Below, piece by piece: positions 8,535 to 17,944 of a stretch of 64,000 bases of DNA (the first letter of the stretch is position 1; each line of letters begins with the position of its first letter). The DNA comes from Gallionella sp. (lineage in GTDB: Bacteria > Pseudomonadota > Gammaproteobacteria > Burkholderiales > Gallionellaceae). The DNA is taken from NCBI GenBank assembly GCA_030681375.1, contig JAUXWM010000062.1, forward strand, positions 20,308-84,307, given 5' to 3'. The position numbers were made by a program, and so were the translations under genes. The notes under the pieces are model-generated. The model had not been told where the DNA came from. It did not search any database and saw only the letters and a list, made by a program, of their open reading frames with translations.

Positions 8535-9034
8535 GCTTGAGGGTCTTTCGCTTGATTTGATGTGACAGTCGTTTGATCCGATGCGGGATTTTCATTCAGC
8601 AATTCTGCTGCGCGTTGTTCATCCTGTGCGGAAAGCTGCTCTTCCACCAGCAAGCCCTTACGCTTTCTCAACTGGTAAACCAATATGCCGCCCCCCACAA
8701 ACAACAGGACGAACGGAGCCGACCACAACGGTATCGTTTCCTTGTCCACGGGCGGATCAAACAATACCGACTTGCCAAAACGTTCAACCAGAATATCGAG
8801 TATTTCCTGATCGCTCGCCCCCGCAATCATCTTCTCGCGCATAATCTGACGCACGTCCTGAGCCCAGTCGGAATGCGAGTTGGATACCGGCTCGCTTTGG
8901 CAAACCAGACAACGCACTTTTTCAGCCAGATGCATCATGCGTTTTTCCATTACGGGGTCATCCGCCATATCCTTTGCCACACCGGCAAAAACGAAAGCGG
9001 GTAACAACAATGCAATCATCAGCAGGTATTTCAT
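8531..9034 (-). CDS. ccmH: Cytochrome c maturation thiol reductase CcmH
   Basis: CcmH is a membrane-anchored periplasmic oxidoreductase that keeps the CxxCH haem-binding motif of apocytochromes c reduced. The 167-residue protein has a signal sequence (about residues 1-18), the active-site motif RCLVCQ with C42 and C45, the conserved helical bundle (SDWAQDVRQIMREKM and DILVERFGKSVLFDPP), and one membrane helix near 105-123 (FVLLFVGGGILVYQL). It lacks the long TPR tail of E. coli CcmH; that part is the separate ccmI gene. It overlaps both ccmG (upstream) and ccmI (downstream) by four bases, indicating coupled translation. Confidence 0.95.
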   Translation of the reverse strand: MKYLLMIALLLPAFVFAGVAKDMADDPVMEKRMMHLAEKVRCLVCQSEPVSNSHSDWAQDVRQIMREKMIAGASDQEILDILVERFGKSVLFDPPVDKETIPLWSAPFVLLFVGGGILVYQLRKRKGLLVEEQLSAQDEQRAAELLNENPASDQTTVTSNQAKDPQA

Positions 9035-9558
9035 TGGGCTTGCAACTCCGCGACGAGTGGAAGAATTGTTTCCTGTAAATTTTTGGTGTTCAGTGCGCCT
9101 ATCAATTTATATTTGATGGTGCCCTGTTTGTCGATGACATACGTTTCAGGAACGCCATACACACCGTAATCGAAGCCCACCTTGCCATCGGCATCCGCGA
9201 TGACCAGCGTGTAAGGATCACCCGATTTACGCAGTGTAGCGATGCCATCATCCGTCTTGTCCTTGTAGTCCAGACCAACAATCGGCACGATATTTTTCCG
9301 TGACAAGTCCATCAGCAACGGATGTTCGTCCTTGCAGGCGCCACACCATGAGGCCCACACATTCAGCAACCACACCTGCCCCTCCATCTGTTGCGGCGAA
9401 AATTGCTTGTTCGCGTCATGCAGCAACGGCAACACGAAGGCAGGCGCAGCCTTGCCTACCAGCGGCGAAGGCACTGTGCGCGTGTCACGCCCCAGCCCCA
9501 TATACAGAAAAGCGGCCAATACCAGAAAAATCACCAGCGGAAGTATGAAACGCATCAT
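9031..9558 (-). CDS. ccmG: Thiol:disulfide interchange protein CcmG/DsbE
   Basis: A membrane-tethered periplasmic thioredoxin that passes reducing power to CcmH or directly to apocytochrome c. The 175-residue protein has an N-terminal membrane anchor (about 4-22) and a thioredoxin fold with WCGACK (C72, C75). A downstream GVPETYVID stretch supplies the cis-proline loop typical of CcmG/DsbE. The acidic insert after the active site (DEHPLLMDLS) is also family-typical. It starts four bases inside the end of ccmF. Role and family are firm. Confidence 0.95.
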   Translation of the reverse strand: MMRFILPLVIFLVLAAFLYMGLGRDTRTVPSPLVGKAAPAFVLPLLHDANKQFSPQQMEGQVWLLNVWASWCGACKDEHPLLMDLSRKNIVPIVGLDYKDKTDDGIATLRKSGDPYTLVIADADGKVGFDYGVYGVPETYVIDKQGTIKYKLIGALNTKNLQETILPLVAELQAQ

Positions 9559-11612
9559 GATGCCTGTCCTTCTGATTGCGGATTACTGAAAACCGGAGGC
9601 TGCGCCGTCGAGCCTTGCTCATTATTCGCTTGCATCTGCGCCTTTGCTCCCGCCTTGGCATGAATGCGGTAACGCCTGTCACTGACCGCCAGCAAACCGC
9701 CTATCGCCATGAACAGACAACCCGCCCAAATCCAGTCGATGAAGGGTTTGATATAAACACGCACAGCCCATGCACCGTCAGAATCCGGAATGGGTTCACC
9801 CAGCGACACGTATAAATCACGGAACACCCCGGTTTCAATAGCGGCTTCGGTCAGAGGCATGCCGGAGACGATGTACTGGCGCTTTTCAGGGCTTAATTCA
9901 CTCACCACCTTACCGTTTTTGCTCACCGTGATATGTCCTACGCCAGCCACATAGTTCGGCCCCTGCTTCTCAGTGACACCATCGAAGCGGAACTCAAATC
10001 CACCGGCATTAACCGTGTCGCCGATATCCATGCGTACATCACGCTCAGTCTCGTAACCTTTCACCAGCGCAACGCCGATGATGAACAGCGCCACGCCCAA
10101 ATGTGCAAATTGCATGCCGTAATAACTCAAGCTCTGCTGGCGCACGCGCTGCATGAATGCACCCGGCCCCGACCAGCGTTGCCGCAAACTGACCACCAGC
10201 GTGGCAATGATCCAGAAAGCCATCAGCAGACCCAGCACTATCATGACCGACCATTTATCTGATTCCAGCGACAAAAACCTGCCCATCACCAAAGGCAGCA
10301 GCAAAGCCAGTATCAGCGCGCTGGCGAAGCCCCAACGCACGCGTTTGGCCAGATCAGGTACTGCCATTTTTTTCCAGCGTGCCAACGGCCCCAGACCCAT
10401 CAAAAATATCATCGGCATCATCAGGGGCACGAACACAGCCTCAAAATACGGCGGGCCGACCGACAGCTTGCCGTAACCCAGCGCATCCATGAACAAGGGA
10501 TACAAGGTGCCGATAAACACGGAAGCGGCAGCCACCGACAGCAGCACATTGTTCGCCAGCAGCAGCGATTCGCGCGACAGCATGTCGAATTTACCGCCCA
10601 GACCGATTTTCGGTGCGCGCCATGCAAACAGCAGCAGCGAAGCACCAATGACCAGCACCAGGAAGCTCAGAATAAATACCCCGCGCTTCGGATCGGAAGC
10701 GAATGAATGCACAGAAGTCAGCACGCCGGAACGCACCAGAAAAGTTCCGAGCAGACTGAGCGAAAATGCCGCAATGGCGAGCAACACGGTCCAACTCTTG
10801 AACGCGCCACGCTTTTCGGTCACAGCCAGCGAATGAATCAACGCCGTACCAACCAGCCAGGGCATGAACGAAGCGTTCTCGACCGGATCCCAGAACCACC
10901 AGCCACCCCAGCCCAATTCATAATAAGCCCAGCCACTGCCCAGCGCGATGCCGAGCGTCATAAACACCCAGGCTACCGTGGTCCAGGGACGCGACCAGCG
11001 CGCCCAGGTCGCATCCAGCCTGCCGCCCAGCAAGGCCGCAATGGCGAAGGCAAACGCCACTGAAAAACCGACATAGCCCATGTACAACATGGGTGGATGT
11101 ATTACCAGCCCCGGGTCCTGCAACAGCGGATTCAGGTCGCGGCCATCTGCCGCCGCGGGCAACAGGCGCTCGAACGGGCTGGAGGTAAACAACATGAACA
11201 TCAGAAAACCTACAGAAATCAGCCCCATCACACCCAGCACACGCGCCACCATTTCATCCGGCAAATGCTTGCTGAATGCAGCGACTGCTGCAGTCCAGAC
11301 AGACAGAATAAAAGCCCACAGCAACAGCGAGCCTTCGTGCCCGCCCCAGACCGCCGCAAAGCGATACTCGCCGGGCAACTGTGAATTGGAATGCTGTGCG
11401 ACATACAGCACGGAAAAATCATTGACCAGGAAGGCATAGGCCAGCGCAGCAAACGCCAAACCGATGAATATCGCCTGCCCGTAAGCCAGAGGACGGGCAA
11501 CCCCCATGAAAACCGGATTATTGCGTGCAGCACCCAAGATCGGTAGCACGCCAAGAATAATCGCCAGAAACAACGCGACGATTAAGGAAAAATGACCTAA
11601 CTCTGGAATCAT
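9555..11612 (-). CDS. ccmF: Haem lyase subunit CcmF
   Basis: CcmF is the polytopic inner-membrane component of the System I haem lyase that attaches haem covalently to apocytochrome c. The 685-residue product has many hydrophobic segments and the tryptophan-rich WWD motif WGGWWFWDPVENASF at residues 235-249. Conserved periplasmic and haem-proximal histidines are visible in GGHEGSLLLW and VIHPPMLYMGY. The start at 11612 is chosen because MIPELGHFSL is the usual beginning of CcmF; the 21-codon extension is not conserved. It sits between ccmE and ccmG in the usual order. Confidence 0.95.
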   Translation of the reverse strand: MIPELGHFSLIVALFLAIILGVLPILGAARNNPVFMGVARPLAYGQAIFIGLAFAALAYAFLVNDFSVLYVAQHSNSQLPGEYRFAAVWGGHEGSLLLWAFILSVWTAAVAAFSKHLPDEMVARVLGVMGLISVGFLMFMLFTSSPFERLLPAAADGRDLNPLLQDPGLVIHPPMLYMGYVGFSVAFAFAIAALLGGRLDATWARWSRPWTTVAWVFMTLGIALGSGWAYYELGWGGWWFWDPVENASFMPWLVGTALIHSLAVTEKRGAFKSWTVLLAIAAFSLSLLGTFLVRSGVLTSVHSFASDPKRGVFILSFLVLVIGASLLLFAWRAPKIGLGGKFDMLSRESLLLANNVLLSVAAASVFIGTLYPLFMDALGYGKLSVGPPYFEAVFVPLMMPMIFLMGLGPLARWKKMAVPDLAKRVRWGFASALILALLLPLVMGRFLSLESDKWSVMIVLGLLMAFWIIATLVVSLRQRWSGPGAFMQRVRQQSLSYYGMQFAHLGVALFIIGVALVKGYETERDVRMDIGDTVNAGGFEFRFDGVTEKQGPNYVAGVGHITVSKNGKVVSELSPEKRQYIVSGMPLTEAAIETGVFRDLYVSLGEPIPDSDGAWAVRVYIKPFIDWIWAGCLFMAIGGLLAVSDRRYRIHAKAGAKAQMQANNEQGSTAQPPVFSNPQSEGQAS

Positions 11613-11628
11613 GTAAGAACTTTCTTGA

Positions 11629-12102
11629 TTATTCTGCGACAGGTGAGGATGCTGGTGCGCTCGCAGCGGCCGCATTGGCCACTTCAGCTTTTTTCAGTGC
11701 GTCGGCCGCTTCCGGTGCCATGTAGTTTTCATCATGTTTGGCCAATACTTCATCGGCATGCATCAAGCCGTCGGCTTCCATTTTGCCTTGTGCCACCACG
11801 CCTTTGCCTTCCTTGAACAGATCCGGCAGGATGCCCTTATAGACTACCGGCAAACTCTTATGCAAATCGGTAATCACGAAATTTACCGTCAGGCCGTCAT
11901 TTTCACGCTTGACGCTGCCCTCTTCGACCAGTCCCCCGATACGAAAACTGCGGCCTTCCGGCGCTTCCTTGTTGTAAACCTGGGTCGGGGTGAAATACAG
12001 GCTGACGTTATCCTTGAGCGCATTCAGCACTAGTGCCACTGCAAGGCCCACTGCAACAAGGGCAACAACGATATAGACGAATCTTTTCTGACGTGGCTTC
12101 AT
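11629..12102 (-). CDS. ccmE: Haem chaperone CcmE
   Basis: CcmE binds haem covalently in the periplasm through a histidine and delivers it to CcmF. The 157-residue protein has an N-terminal membrane anchor (about residues 9-27), the OB-fold domain ([36 protein letters not shown]), and the haem-binding HDENY motif with H123 and Y127. The tail after about 135 is Ala/Pro-rich and flexible. It follows ccmD by three bases and precedes ccmF. The gene is complete with the key residue present. Confidence 0.96.
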   Translation of the reverse strand: MKPRQKRFVYIVVALVAVGLAVALVLNALKDNVSLYFTPTQVYNKEAPEGRSFRIGGLVEEGSVKRENDGLTVNFVITDLHKSLPVVYKGILPDLFKEGKGVVAQGKMEADGLMHADEVLAKHDENYMAPEAADALKKAEVANAAAASAPASSPVAE

Positions 12103-12105
12103 GGC

Positions 12106-12279
12106 TTATTCCTGTTCCGATTCATCTGCTTCACGCATCAGGCGCACCTGCTGCAAAGTAATTTTTCTTTTATGCTTGACCATCGCGATTTCGATCGCGA
12201 AAATCAAAAATGCAACGGCGTAGGAGCCGATCCAGATATAGCTCAGCGGATTTTCTCTCATCCAGATATCAAGACTCAT
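12106..12279 (-). CDS. ccmD: Haem exporter accessory protein CcmD
   Basis: A 57-residue small membrane protein. CcmD helps release holo-CcmE from the CcmABC complex. One membrane helix is visible (about residues 14-34, YIWIGSYAVAFLIFAIEIAM), followed by a basic stretch KHKRK and a charged tail, which is the CcmD pattern. The ATG overlaps the ccmC stop (ATGA) and the TAA lies three bases before the ccmE start, with GGAATAAGCC supplying the next ribosome-binding site. Position and topology identify it; the sequence alone would be too short for a firm call. Confidence 0.9.
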   Translation of the reverse strand: MSLDIWMRENPLSYIWIGSYAVAFLIFAIEIAMVKHKRKITLQQVRLMREADESEQE

Positions 12280-13013
12280 GCTTTCACCTCCGCCAATTCA
12301 GTAATCCATTTGGTATGTCGTTCACGCTCCAGAATAATGCTGCGCACGCGCATCAGCGTGACCGTAATGGCATACAGCCAGCAGGCAACCAGCATGGTGA
12401 ACATGGCCTGTTGCATGGCAATGTGCATCGATGTCCCGGTGAACTTGATGGTCGATCCCTGATGCAGGGTATTCCACCACTGCACCGAGAAATAGATGAT
12501 GGGGACGTTTACCGAACCGACAATCGCCAGCAGTGCCGCAGCACGGTCAGCACGGCGCGGGTCATCTATCGAAGCATGCAGTGAAATAAAGCCAAGATAG
12601 AGGAACAACAATATCAATTCAGATGTCAGGCGCGCATCCCATACCCACCATGCGCCCCACATCGGCTTGCCCCACAATGCGCCTGTCCACAGCGAAATAA
12701 AGGCGAACAACGCACCGGTCGGCGCAATCGCACTCGCCATCATCGAAGACAAACGGGTATTGAAAATCAGGCCCATCGCAGCATAGGCTGCCATGATCAA
12801 ATACAGGAACATGGACAGAATGGAAGAGGGAACATGAATGAAGATAATGCGGTAAAACTCGCCCTGCTGAGCATCAGCAGGTGCCACGACAAAGCCGATA
12901 TACAAACCCACTATGCACAAAACGGCTGCCGAAATGGCAAACCACGGAATCAACTTACCCGCCAGACCGTAAAAGGTTGTCGGTGCAGAATATTTGAACC
13001 AGTTTATTGCCAC
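12276..13013 (-). CDS. ccmC: Haem exporter subunit CcmC
   Basis: CcmC is the inner-membrane protein that presents haem to CcmE. The 245-residue product has about six membrane helices and the WWD-domain motif WGAWWVWDARLT at residues 119-130, with H60 (IFIHVP) as a likely haem ligand in the first periplasmic loop and a second candidate in TGTSMHIAM near residue 200. It lies between ccmB, four bases upstream, and ccmD, which it overlaps. Assignment is firm. Confidence 0.96.
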   Translation of the reverse strand: MAINWFKYSAPTTFYGLAGKLIPWFAISAAVLCIVGLYIGFVVAPADAQQGEFYRIIFIHVPSSILSMFLYLIMAAYAAMGLIFNTRLSSMMASAIAPTGALFAFISLWTGALWGKPMWGAWWVWDARLTSELILLFLYLGFISLHASIDDPRRADRAAALLAIVGSVNVPIIYFSVQWWNTLHQGSTIKFTGTSMHIAMQQAMFTMLVACWLYAITVTLMRVRSIILERERHTKWITELAEVKA

Positions 13014-13016
13014 AAA

Positions 13017-13700
13017 TCACTCCATCGAAATTCGTAAAGCCTGCGCCGTCACCCAGGGGGTGAATGCCAGGGCCAACACCAACAAGGCACCCATCAATGA
13101 CAGATGGGATGACACGCTCAAGCCACTGGTCACCGCTTCTACCGCACCCGTACCAAAAATCAATACCGGAATGCACAACGGCAAAACCAGCAAAGACAAC
13201 AACACACCGCCACCGCGCAACCCCAGAGTCAGTGCCGCACCGATGGCACCCACCATACTGAGTATCGGCGTACCCAGCAACAATCCCAGTATCAACACGG
13301 CTATTGCCTGCATCGACATATCAAATTGCAAACCCAGCACCGGCGTCATCAACACCAGCGGCAACCCGGACACCATCCAGTGCGAAACCATCTTTCCCAG
13401 CACCAATACTGACAGCGATTGCGGTGCCAACAGCATTTGCTCTAGCGTACCATCCAAATAGTCTGCCGAAAATAGCCTGCCCAACGATAACATTGATGCA
13501 AGCAAGGCCGCTACCCACAGCACGCCGGGAGCCATCTTGCGCAACATATCCATTTCCGGCCCGACGCCGAGTGGAAACAAACTCACCACCATCACGAAAA
13601 AAATCAAGGTGGTGAGCACATCCGCACGACGACGCATCGCCAGCACCAGATCGCGGCGCACCACCAATACCAGCAAAGCAAACAGGGAAAGTTTCTTCAT
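13017..13700 (-). CDS. ccmB: Haem exporter subunit CcmB
   Basis: CcmB is the membrane subunit of the CcmAB ABC transporter, which drives release of holo-CcmE. The 227-residue protein starts with a short basic region and the family stretch RRDLVLAMRRRADVL, followed by about six hydrophobic segments; the motif ADYLDGTLEQMLLAP near residue 80 is characteristic. The start at 13700 (MKKLSLF) is preferred over a position 16 codons upstream because the upstream residues overlap the ccmA end and are not conserved. It is followed closely by ccmC. Confidence 0.93.
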   Translation of the reverse strand: MKKLSLFALLVLVVRRDLVLAMRRRADVLTTLIFFVMVVSLFPLGVGPEMDMLRKMAPGVLWVAALLASMLSLGRLFSADYLDGTLEQMLLAPQSLSVLVLGKMVSHWMVSGLPLVLMTPVLGLQFDMSMQAIAVLILGLLLGTPILSMVGAIGAALTLGLRGGGVLLSLLVLPLCIPVLIFGTGAVEAVTSGLSVSSHLSLMGALLVLALAFTPWVTAQALRISME

Positions 13701-13707
13701 AGCCTGC

Positions 13708-14322
13708 TCATGACAAGGACAAACAGCGCATTTCCATGCCCGCCACATGCAGCGGTTGATGAGTGGTGAATATCACCATACCCAGCCTTGCCAGATGTTC
13801 CGCAATCAACTCCTGAATCAATGCCACCGCTCCGACATCCAGCGCGGCCAAAGGTTCATCCAATATCCATAATTTGGCATCACTCACCAACAGGCGCGCC
13901 AGTGCGACGCGGCGGCGTTGTCCCTGAGACAGCACTTTGGTGGGCAAACGCTCGCGACCACGCAAACCCATGCGCCGCAACGCGGCAATAGCATCCTTTT
14001 CATTCAGTTCCGTACCCGACAAGCCCGCAGAAATACGCAGATTTTCCAGCGCGCTCAATTCATCCTTGATGGCATTCAAATGCCCCAGATACATCATCTG
14101 GGCGAAATAAGCCTCATCCAGTTCGCGAACGTTCTCGCCGCACCAGGATATTTTGCCGTCATCCGGAATGATAAATCCGCACAGGGTGCGCAGCAGGCTG
14201 GTTTTGCCACTGCCGTTTGCGCCCTGGATTTGCATAATTTGCCCGGGATGAAGCGCAAAGCTCAGATCGGAAAACAAACGATGATCACCGCGACTACAAG
14301 CAAGATTGCTGACTTCCAGCAT
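13708..14322 (-). CDS. ccmA: Haem exporter ATP-binding protein CcmA
   Basis: CcmA is the ATPase of the CcmAB complex. The 204-residue protein has Walker A GANGSGKT at residues 34-41, the ABC signature LSQGQRRRVALARLL, Walker B LWILDEP followed by the D-loop LAALD, and the switch His in FTTHQPLH. The start at 14322 (MLEVSNLACSRG) matches the family; the open frame upstream is not CcmA-like. It is the first gene of the ccm operon. No clear promoter could be picked out in the 295 bases up to fabI, which is transcribed away from it. Confidence 0.95.
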   Translation of the reverse strand: MLEVSNLACSRGDHRLFSDLSFALHPGQIMQIQGANGSGKTSLLRTLCGFIIPDDGKISWCGENVRELDEAYFAQMMYLGHLNAIKDELSALENLRISAGLSGTELNEKDAIAALRRMGLRGRERLPTKVLSQGQRRRVALARLLVSDAKLWILDEPLAALDVGAVALIQELIAEHLARLGMVIFTTHQPLHVAGMEMRCLSLS

Positions 14323-14570
14323 GAAGGGGAACCTGAAATTTAACAGCGTGGAATTATATACGATTGCATCTGACGCGCATGGCAAAAACGCCGCCTTTGG
14401 CAATAAAAACCACCCCGCCCCTCTCGCGCCCTCGATTCTGATGCAATGACGGACCCTTTGAGCAAACTGCCGACAGACGATAGCCGAGTACCCGCTCATC
14501 TCCCATCGCAGCCAGACAGGTGAGGCACTACGCGCGTTCAGCTTAACGAATGTGCGTCATCCATTTACAT

Positions 14571-14576
14571 TATAAT
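14571..14576 (+). promoter_or_regulatory. Probable -10 element for fabI
   Basis: A perfect TATAAT lies 42 bases before the fabI ATG, in the only AT-rich stretch of this intergenic region. I do not see a convincing -35 at the ideal distance, so the call rests on the -10 box alone. Confidence 0.4.
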
Positions 14577-14617
14577 CGCCGCACTTTTGACCAACCGCTC
14601 ATGCAATCAGGGGAAAT

Positions 14618-15406
14618 ATGGGATTTCTGGCCAATAAACGATTTTTGATTACCGGCATGATCAGCACCCGTTCAATAGCATACGGAGTCGCGCAGGCCAT
14701 GCATCGAGAAGGCGCTGAGCTGGCTTTCACCTATCAGGGCGAACGTGTACGGGATCGCGTGACGGATCTGGCCAAGCAATTCGACAGCGAACGTGTCTTT
14801 CAATGTGATGTCGCCTCTGACGCCGACATCGAGCAGCTGTTCACCGACCTGAGCCGGCACTGGGACGGCTTTGACGGCTTTGTACATGCCATCGCTTTCG
14901 CTCCGCGCGAAGCACTGGATGGCGAGTTTCTGGACGGTTTCAGCCGCGAAGCATTTCACATCGCGCACGACATCAGTGCATACAGCTTTCCGGCCATGAC
15001 CAAGGCAGCGTTGCCGATGATGAAGGGACGCAACGCGGCCGTTTTGACTTTGAGCTATCTGGGCGCCGTCCGCACCATGCCCCATTACAACGTAATGGGC
15101 ATGGCCAAGGCCAGCCTGGAAGCCAGCGTGCGCTACCTGGCCATGCAACTCGGCGCCACGGGGATCCGCGCCAATGGCATATCCGCCGGCCCGATCAAGA
15201 CATTAGCAGCAGCCGGCATAGCCGACTTCAGTAAATTACTGGGTTATAACGAAAAGCACTCTCCGTTAAAACGCAACGTGACTATCGAAGAAGTGGGCAA
15301 TACCGCCGCTTTTTTGTGCAGCGATCTGGCCAGCGGCATCACAGGTGAAATCACTTATGTAGATGGCGGCTTCAATACCACCGCTATGGGAAGCGCCGAG
15401 GCGTAA
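14618..15406 (+). CDS. fabI: Enoyl-ACP reductase (NADH) FabI
   Basis: FabI reduces trans-2-enoyl-ACP in the last step of each fatty-acid elongation cycle. The 262-residue protein is an atypical short-chain dehydrogenase: the nucleotide-binding start has [13 protein letters not shown] at residues 13-25, and the active site is Y147 and Y157 with K164 (Y-x6-K in HYNVMGMAK), the FabI arrangement. [13 protein letters not shown] is the substrate-loop region. It stands alone on the plus strand behind a GGGGAAAT ribosome-binding site. Its partners fabH, fabD, fabG and fabZ are elsewhere in this window. Confidence 0.95.
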   Translation: MGFLANKRFLITGMISTRSIAYGVAQAMHREGAELAFTYQGERVRDRVTDLAKQFDSERVFQCDVASDADIEQLFTDLSRHWDGFDGFVHAIAFAPREALDGEFLDGFSREAFHIAHDISAYSFPAMTKAALPMMKGRNAAVLTLSYLGAVRTMPHYNVMGMAKASLEASVRYLAMQLGATGIRANGISAGPIKTLAAAGIADFSKLLGYNEKHSPLKRNVTIEEVGNTAAFLCSDLASGITGEITYVDGGFNTTAMGSAEA

Positions 15407-15479
15407 ACGCCCCCTTGACGCGGCTTGGTTCGGTTATGGCGAACTGCGATTTATAGCCGTCTTACATGCCAGTAAAAAA

Positions 15480-16148
15480 TCATCCTGCAGCCCTGAACCG
15501 CATCGTGAACAACGTTCCGCCCGGAACGCTTTCAAGCTGTACACTACCGCATCCATGTACCTCTGAAACCGCCTTGCACAGTGCCAACCCCAATCCGGTC
15601 GAAGAGGATTTTTCTGTAATTTTGCGCTGCATCAATTCACCCAACTCACCTACACCCGCCCCGTCATCCAGCACTCTGAAAACAATTTCATCAGCTTCTT
15701 GCTCAAACCAGACATCGACCCTGCGATGAGCATAACGAACCGCATTATTAAGTGCGGACTCCAGCGCCAGTTCAACCAGATTTTCGTCGAACATGCCGAA
15801 ACCGCCTGCCGCACTGCCTGGCTTCATTCTCTCGTTATCGGCATGCACCACAATCTGGTGTCCATGGTGACTTTCCGCCATCATCGCAGACTGGCTATTT
15901 CGAACCAGGTCCTCAATAAATTCGGCTAAATCGACTTCAACCATCGCAGGCTGAAGTCCTGACTGATCATGCTTATAAAGCGTCAGAAAACTAACTAACC
16001 GGGTTTTTAGTTCGATACAGCGACGATAGGCGCGTCGCCCCTCAAGGGGCGTATCTTTGCGATGATTCAATTGTTCAAGATCGATCTCAAGCAATGACAA
16101 GGCATTCTTGATATCGTGAATAACCAGCGCTGACAGGGGGTTTTGCAT
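15480..16148 (-). CDS. Soluble sensor histidine kinase
   Basis: A 222-residue histidine kinase without a transmembrane or recognisable sensor domain. The phospho-acceptor region is VIHDIKNALSLLEIDLEQL with H11, almost at the N-terminus. The ATPase domain has the N-box SALNNAVRYA (N134/N135), G1 DDGAGVG at 161-167 and G2 STGLGLAL at 183-190. The ATG directly abuts the stop of the upstream response-regulator gene (TAAATG), so the two form a pair and are surely co-translated. With no sensor part, the signal must come through a partner protein. I know of no characterised homologue by name. Confidence 0.85.
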   Translation of the reverse strand: MQNPLSALVIHDIKNALSLLEIDLEQLNHRKDTPLEGRRAYRRCIELKTRLVSFLTLYKHDQSGLQPAMVEVDLAEFIEDLVRNSQSAMMAESHHGHQIVVHADNERMKPGSAAGGFGMFDENLVELALESALNNAVRYAHRRVDVWFEQEADEIVFRVLDDGAGVGELGELMQRKITEKSSSTGLGLALCKAVSEVHGCGSVQLESVPGGTLFTMRFRAAG

Positions 16149-17819
16149 TTAGTTGCTCACAATATCATTAAAAAATCGGTAAAAATTCATCACCTTCTGG
16201 TTGTTTGGCACCAGCTTGTCCAATGTGGAAAGATAAGCCTTTGCGCGTTCTACCACGCGCGCATCCATGCCCTCATGCTTTAACCACAACAAATGAAGCT
16301 GGGCAGCCGTCATCAAAGCTTCAAGGTTTTCCTCGTGAATTGCCAGCGCTTCATTAACTTTCTGGTTCGCTTCACTAAAATGGGCGGAACGCATCAACTT
16401 CGTCGCCTCATCAACCAATAGCAAAATACGCTTGCGCCCGCCGTCGATCACATCTTCAACCTTATCGGCGTGCCCGGTATCTATCATGGATTTTTTTACA
16501 TGACGGGCAATGACTCGCTCATCCTGCCCGCTGACCTGAACCGCTTGCGTCAACAACTTCATGCCCAGAACCACATCCCCAGTCTTCAACGCGGCTTTCC
16601 CCAACGCCGTCATCGCAACACTATCCGTTCGATTCGCGAGCAGAGATACCGAACGCTCCATTAATTTCCTGGCTTTTTCATGGTCTCCCGAATCAAAATA
16701 AGCCTGGGCCAGTATCGCGCCTTTCGCCACCCCGAACAGGCCCACATCCCCGTGCTTGCGTGCGTTTTTCTCCAGCGTCTCGATAGCGCACTTATGATCC
16801 CCCATGTCCACCTGGGTTTGCGCAAGGGATAAATAGTCATCCGGTTTCTCCACCATGGATCCATTGGATAACTGAATAGCCGCCTCGGCATTTGATTTGG
16901 CATCTTCGAGCTTACCCAGCAGAAATGCCGCCTGAGCGACCGAACGAAATCGCCTCGCACTCGGCAAAATAACAGATGAACGATTCAACAGCTCGAAAGC
17001 ACCTTCGTCATCGTCGGATTCAAGCCTAATTTTTGCCAGCAACTCATAGGCAGCCACGTAATTTTTATTTTTCCCGACAAGCATATTCGCCATTTCAGCT
17101 GCTTGCGCGAAATCACCGAGGGCATAATGCGTACGTGCCAGCCCCATCATGACCCATGGCGCATCCCCCCTGACTGCAGCTGCATGGGCATAGGTTTCCA
17201 GCACACTGAGGTGGTCACCCAGGGCGAGCTGGGCATCGGACTTGCGCCTCAATACGTCCATTCTGCGGCGGGCATCCGGTGCAATATCCAATAATTTATT
17301 GCACTCAGTGACCGCAAGGTCGTACTGCTTGGCATCGAGAGCTTTCAACACTGGCATCAGGAATGCACGCCTGTCAATCAACCTTTCAAGCCGTGATCGC
17401 AGCTTGCTTTCGGAACAAGGTTTCAAAAGATAATCATCCGGAATGTATTCCACTGCATTGGCAACAAAGCTGTATTCCGCTTCAGCCGTAAGCATAACGA
17501 AGACGGATGTCGCATTTAAAATATTTTCATTGCGCAGATATTCCAGAAAATGCTGGCCCGAGCTGGTGCTATTCAGATTGTAATCGCACATGATCACATC
17601 AAAAGCAGTCGCTTTAATCAGCTCCAGTGCATCATTCGCATTGCTTGCCACACTGACCTTATTCATGCCCAGGGATTGCAACTGAGAGCGAACTGCATGC
17701 CGCATTGCACTGATATCATCAATTACCAGCGCAGATAGCTTATTGAAATGTACGTATTCATTTTCAATGAAGCCGCCAGAAAACAGTGCGTTGATGCCTT
17801 GTACAGGTAGATTTGCCAA
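16149..17819 (-). CDS. Response regulator with C-terminal TPR array
   Basis: A 556-residue protein with an N-terminal receiver domain (about residues 28-142) and a long helical remainder with tetratricopeptide-like repeats. The receiver has acidic residues D34/D35, the phosphorylation site D79 (IMCDYNLN), T111 (MLTAEAEY) and K133 (LLKPC), so it looks active. TPR-like segments include YDLAVTECNKLLDIAPDA (about 165-182) and WVMMGLARTHYALGDFAQAA further on. There is no DNA-binding or enzymatic output domain, so output is probably by protein-protein contact. About 19 residues precede the receiver and may be disordered. It forms an operon with the soluble kinase. Confidence 0.88.
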   Translation of the reverse strand: MANLPVQGINALFSGGFIENEYVHFNKLSALVIDDISAMRHAVRSQLQSLGMNKVSVASNANDALELIKATAFDVIMCDYNLNSTSSGQHFLEYLRNENILNATSVFVMLTAEAEYSFVANAVEYIPDDYLLKPCSESKLRSRLERLIDRRAFLMPVLKALDAKQYDLAVTECNKLLDIAPDARRRMDVLRRKSDAQLALGDHLSVLETYAHAAAVRGDAPWVMMGLARTHYALGDFAQAAEMANMLVGKNKNYVAAYELLAKIRLESDDDEGAFELLNRSSVILPSARRFRSVAQAAFLLGKLEDAKSNAEAAIQLSNGSMVEKPDDYLSLAQTQVDMGDHKCAIETLEKNARKHGDVGLFGVAKGAILAQAYFDSGDHEKARKLMERSVSLLANRTDSVAMTALGKAALKTGDVVLGMKLLTQAVQVSGQDERVIARHVKKSMIDTGHADKVEDVIDGGRKRILLLVDEATKLMRSAHFSEANQKVNEALAIHEENLEALMTAAQLHLLWLKHEGMDARVVERAKAYLSTLDKLVPNNQKVMNFYRFFNDIVSN

Positions 17820-17944
17820 GTTGATTCGGCTCCGGATGGGTGATAACCGTTTTCAGTTTAGCCTTGATTACACTGTTCTGCTGCTAAAACTTAAAAATGA
17901 TTTTCATCATGAAACAGCTTTTAGCACGAAACCATAGGGAAATT

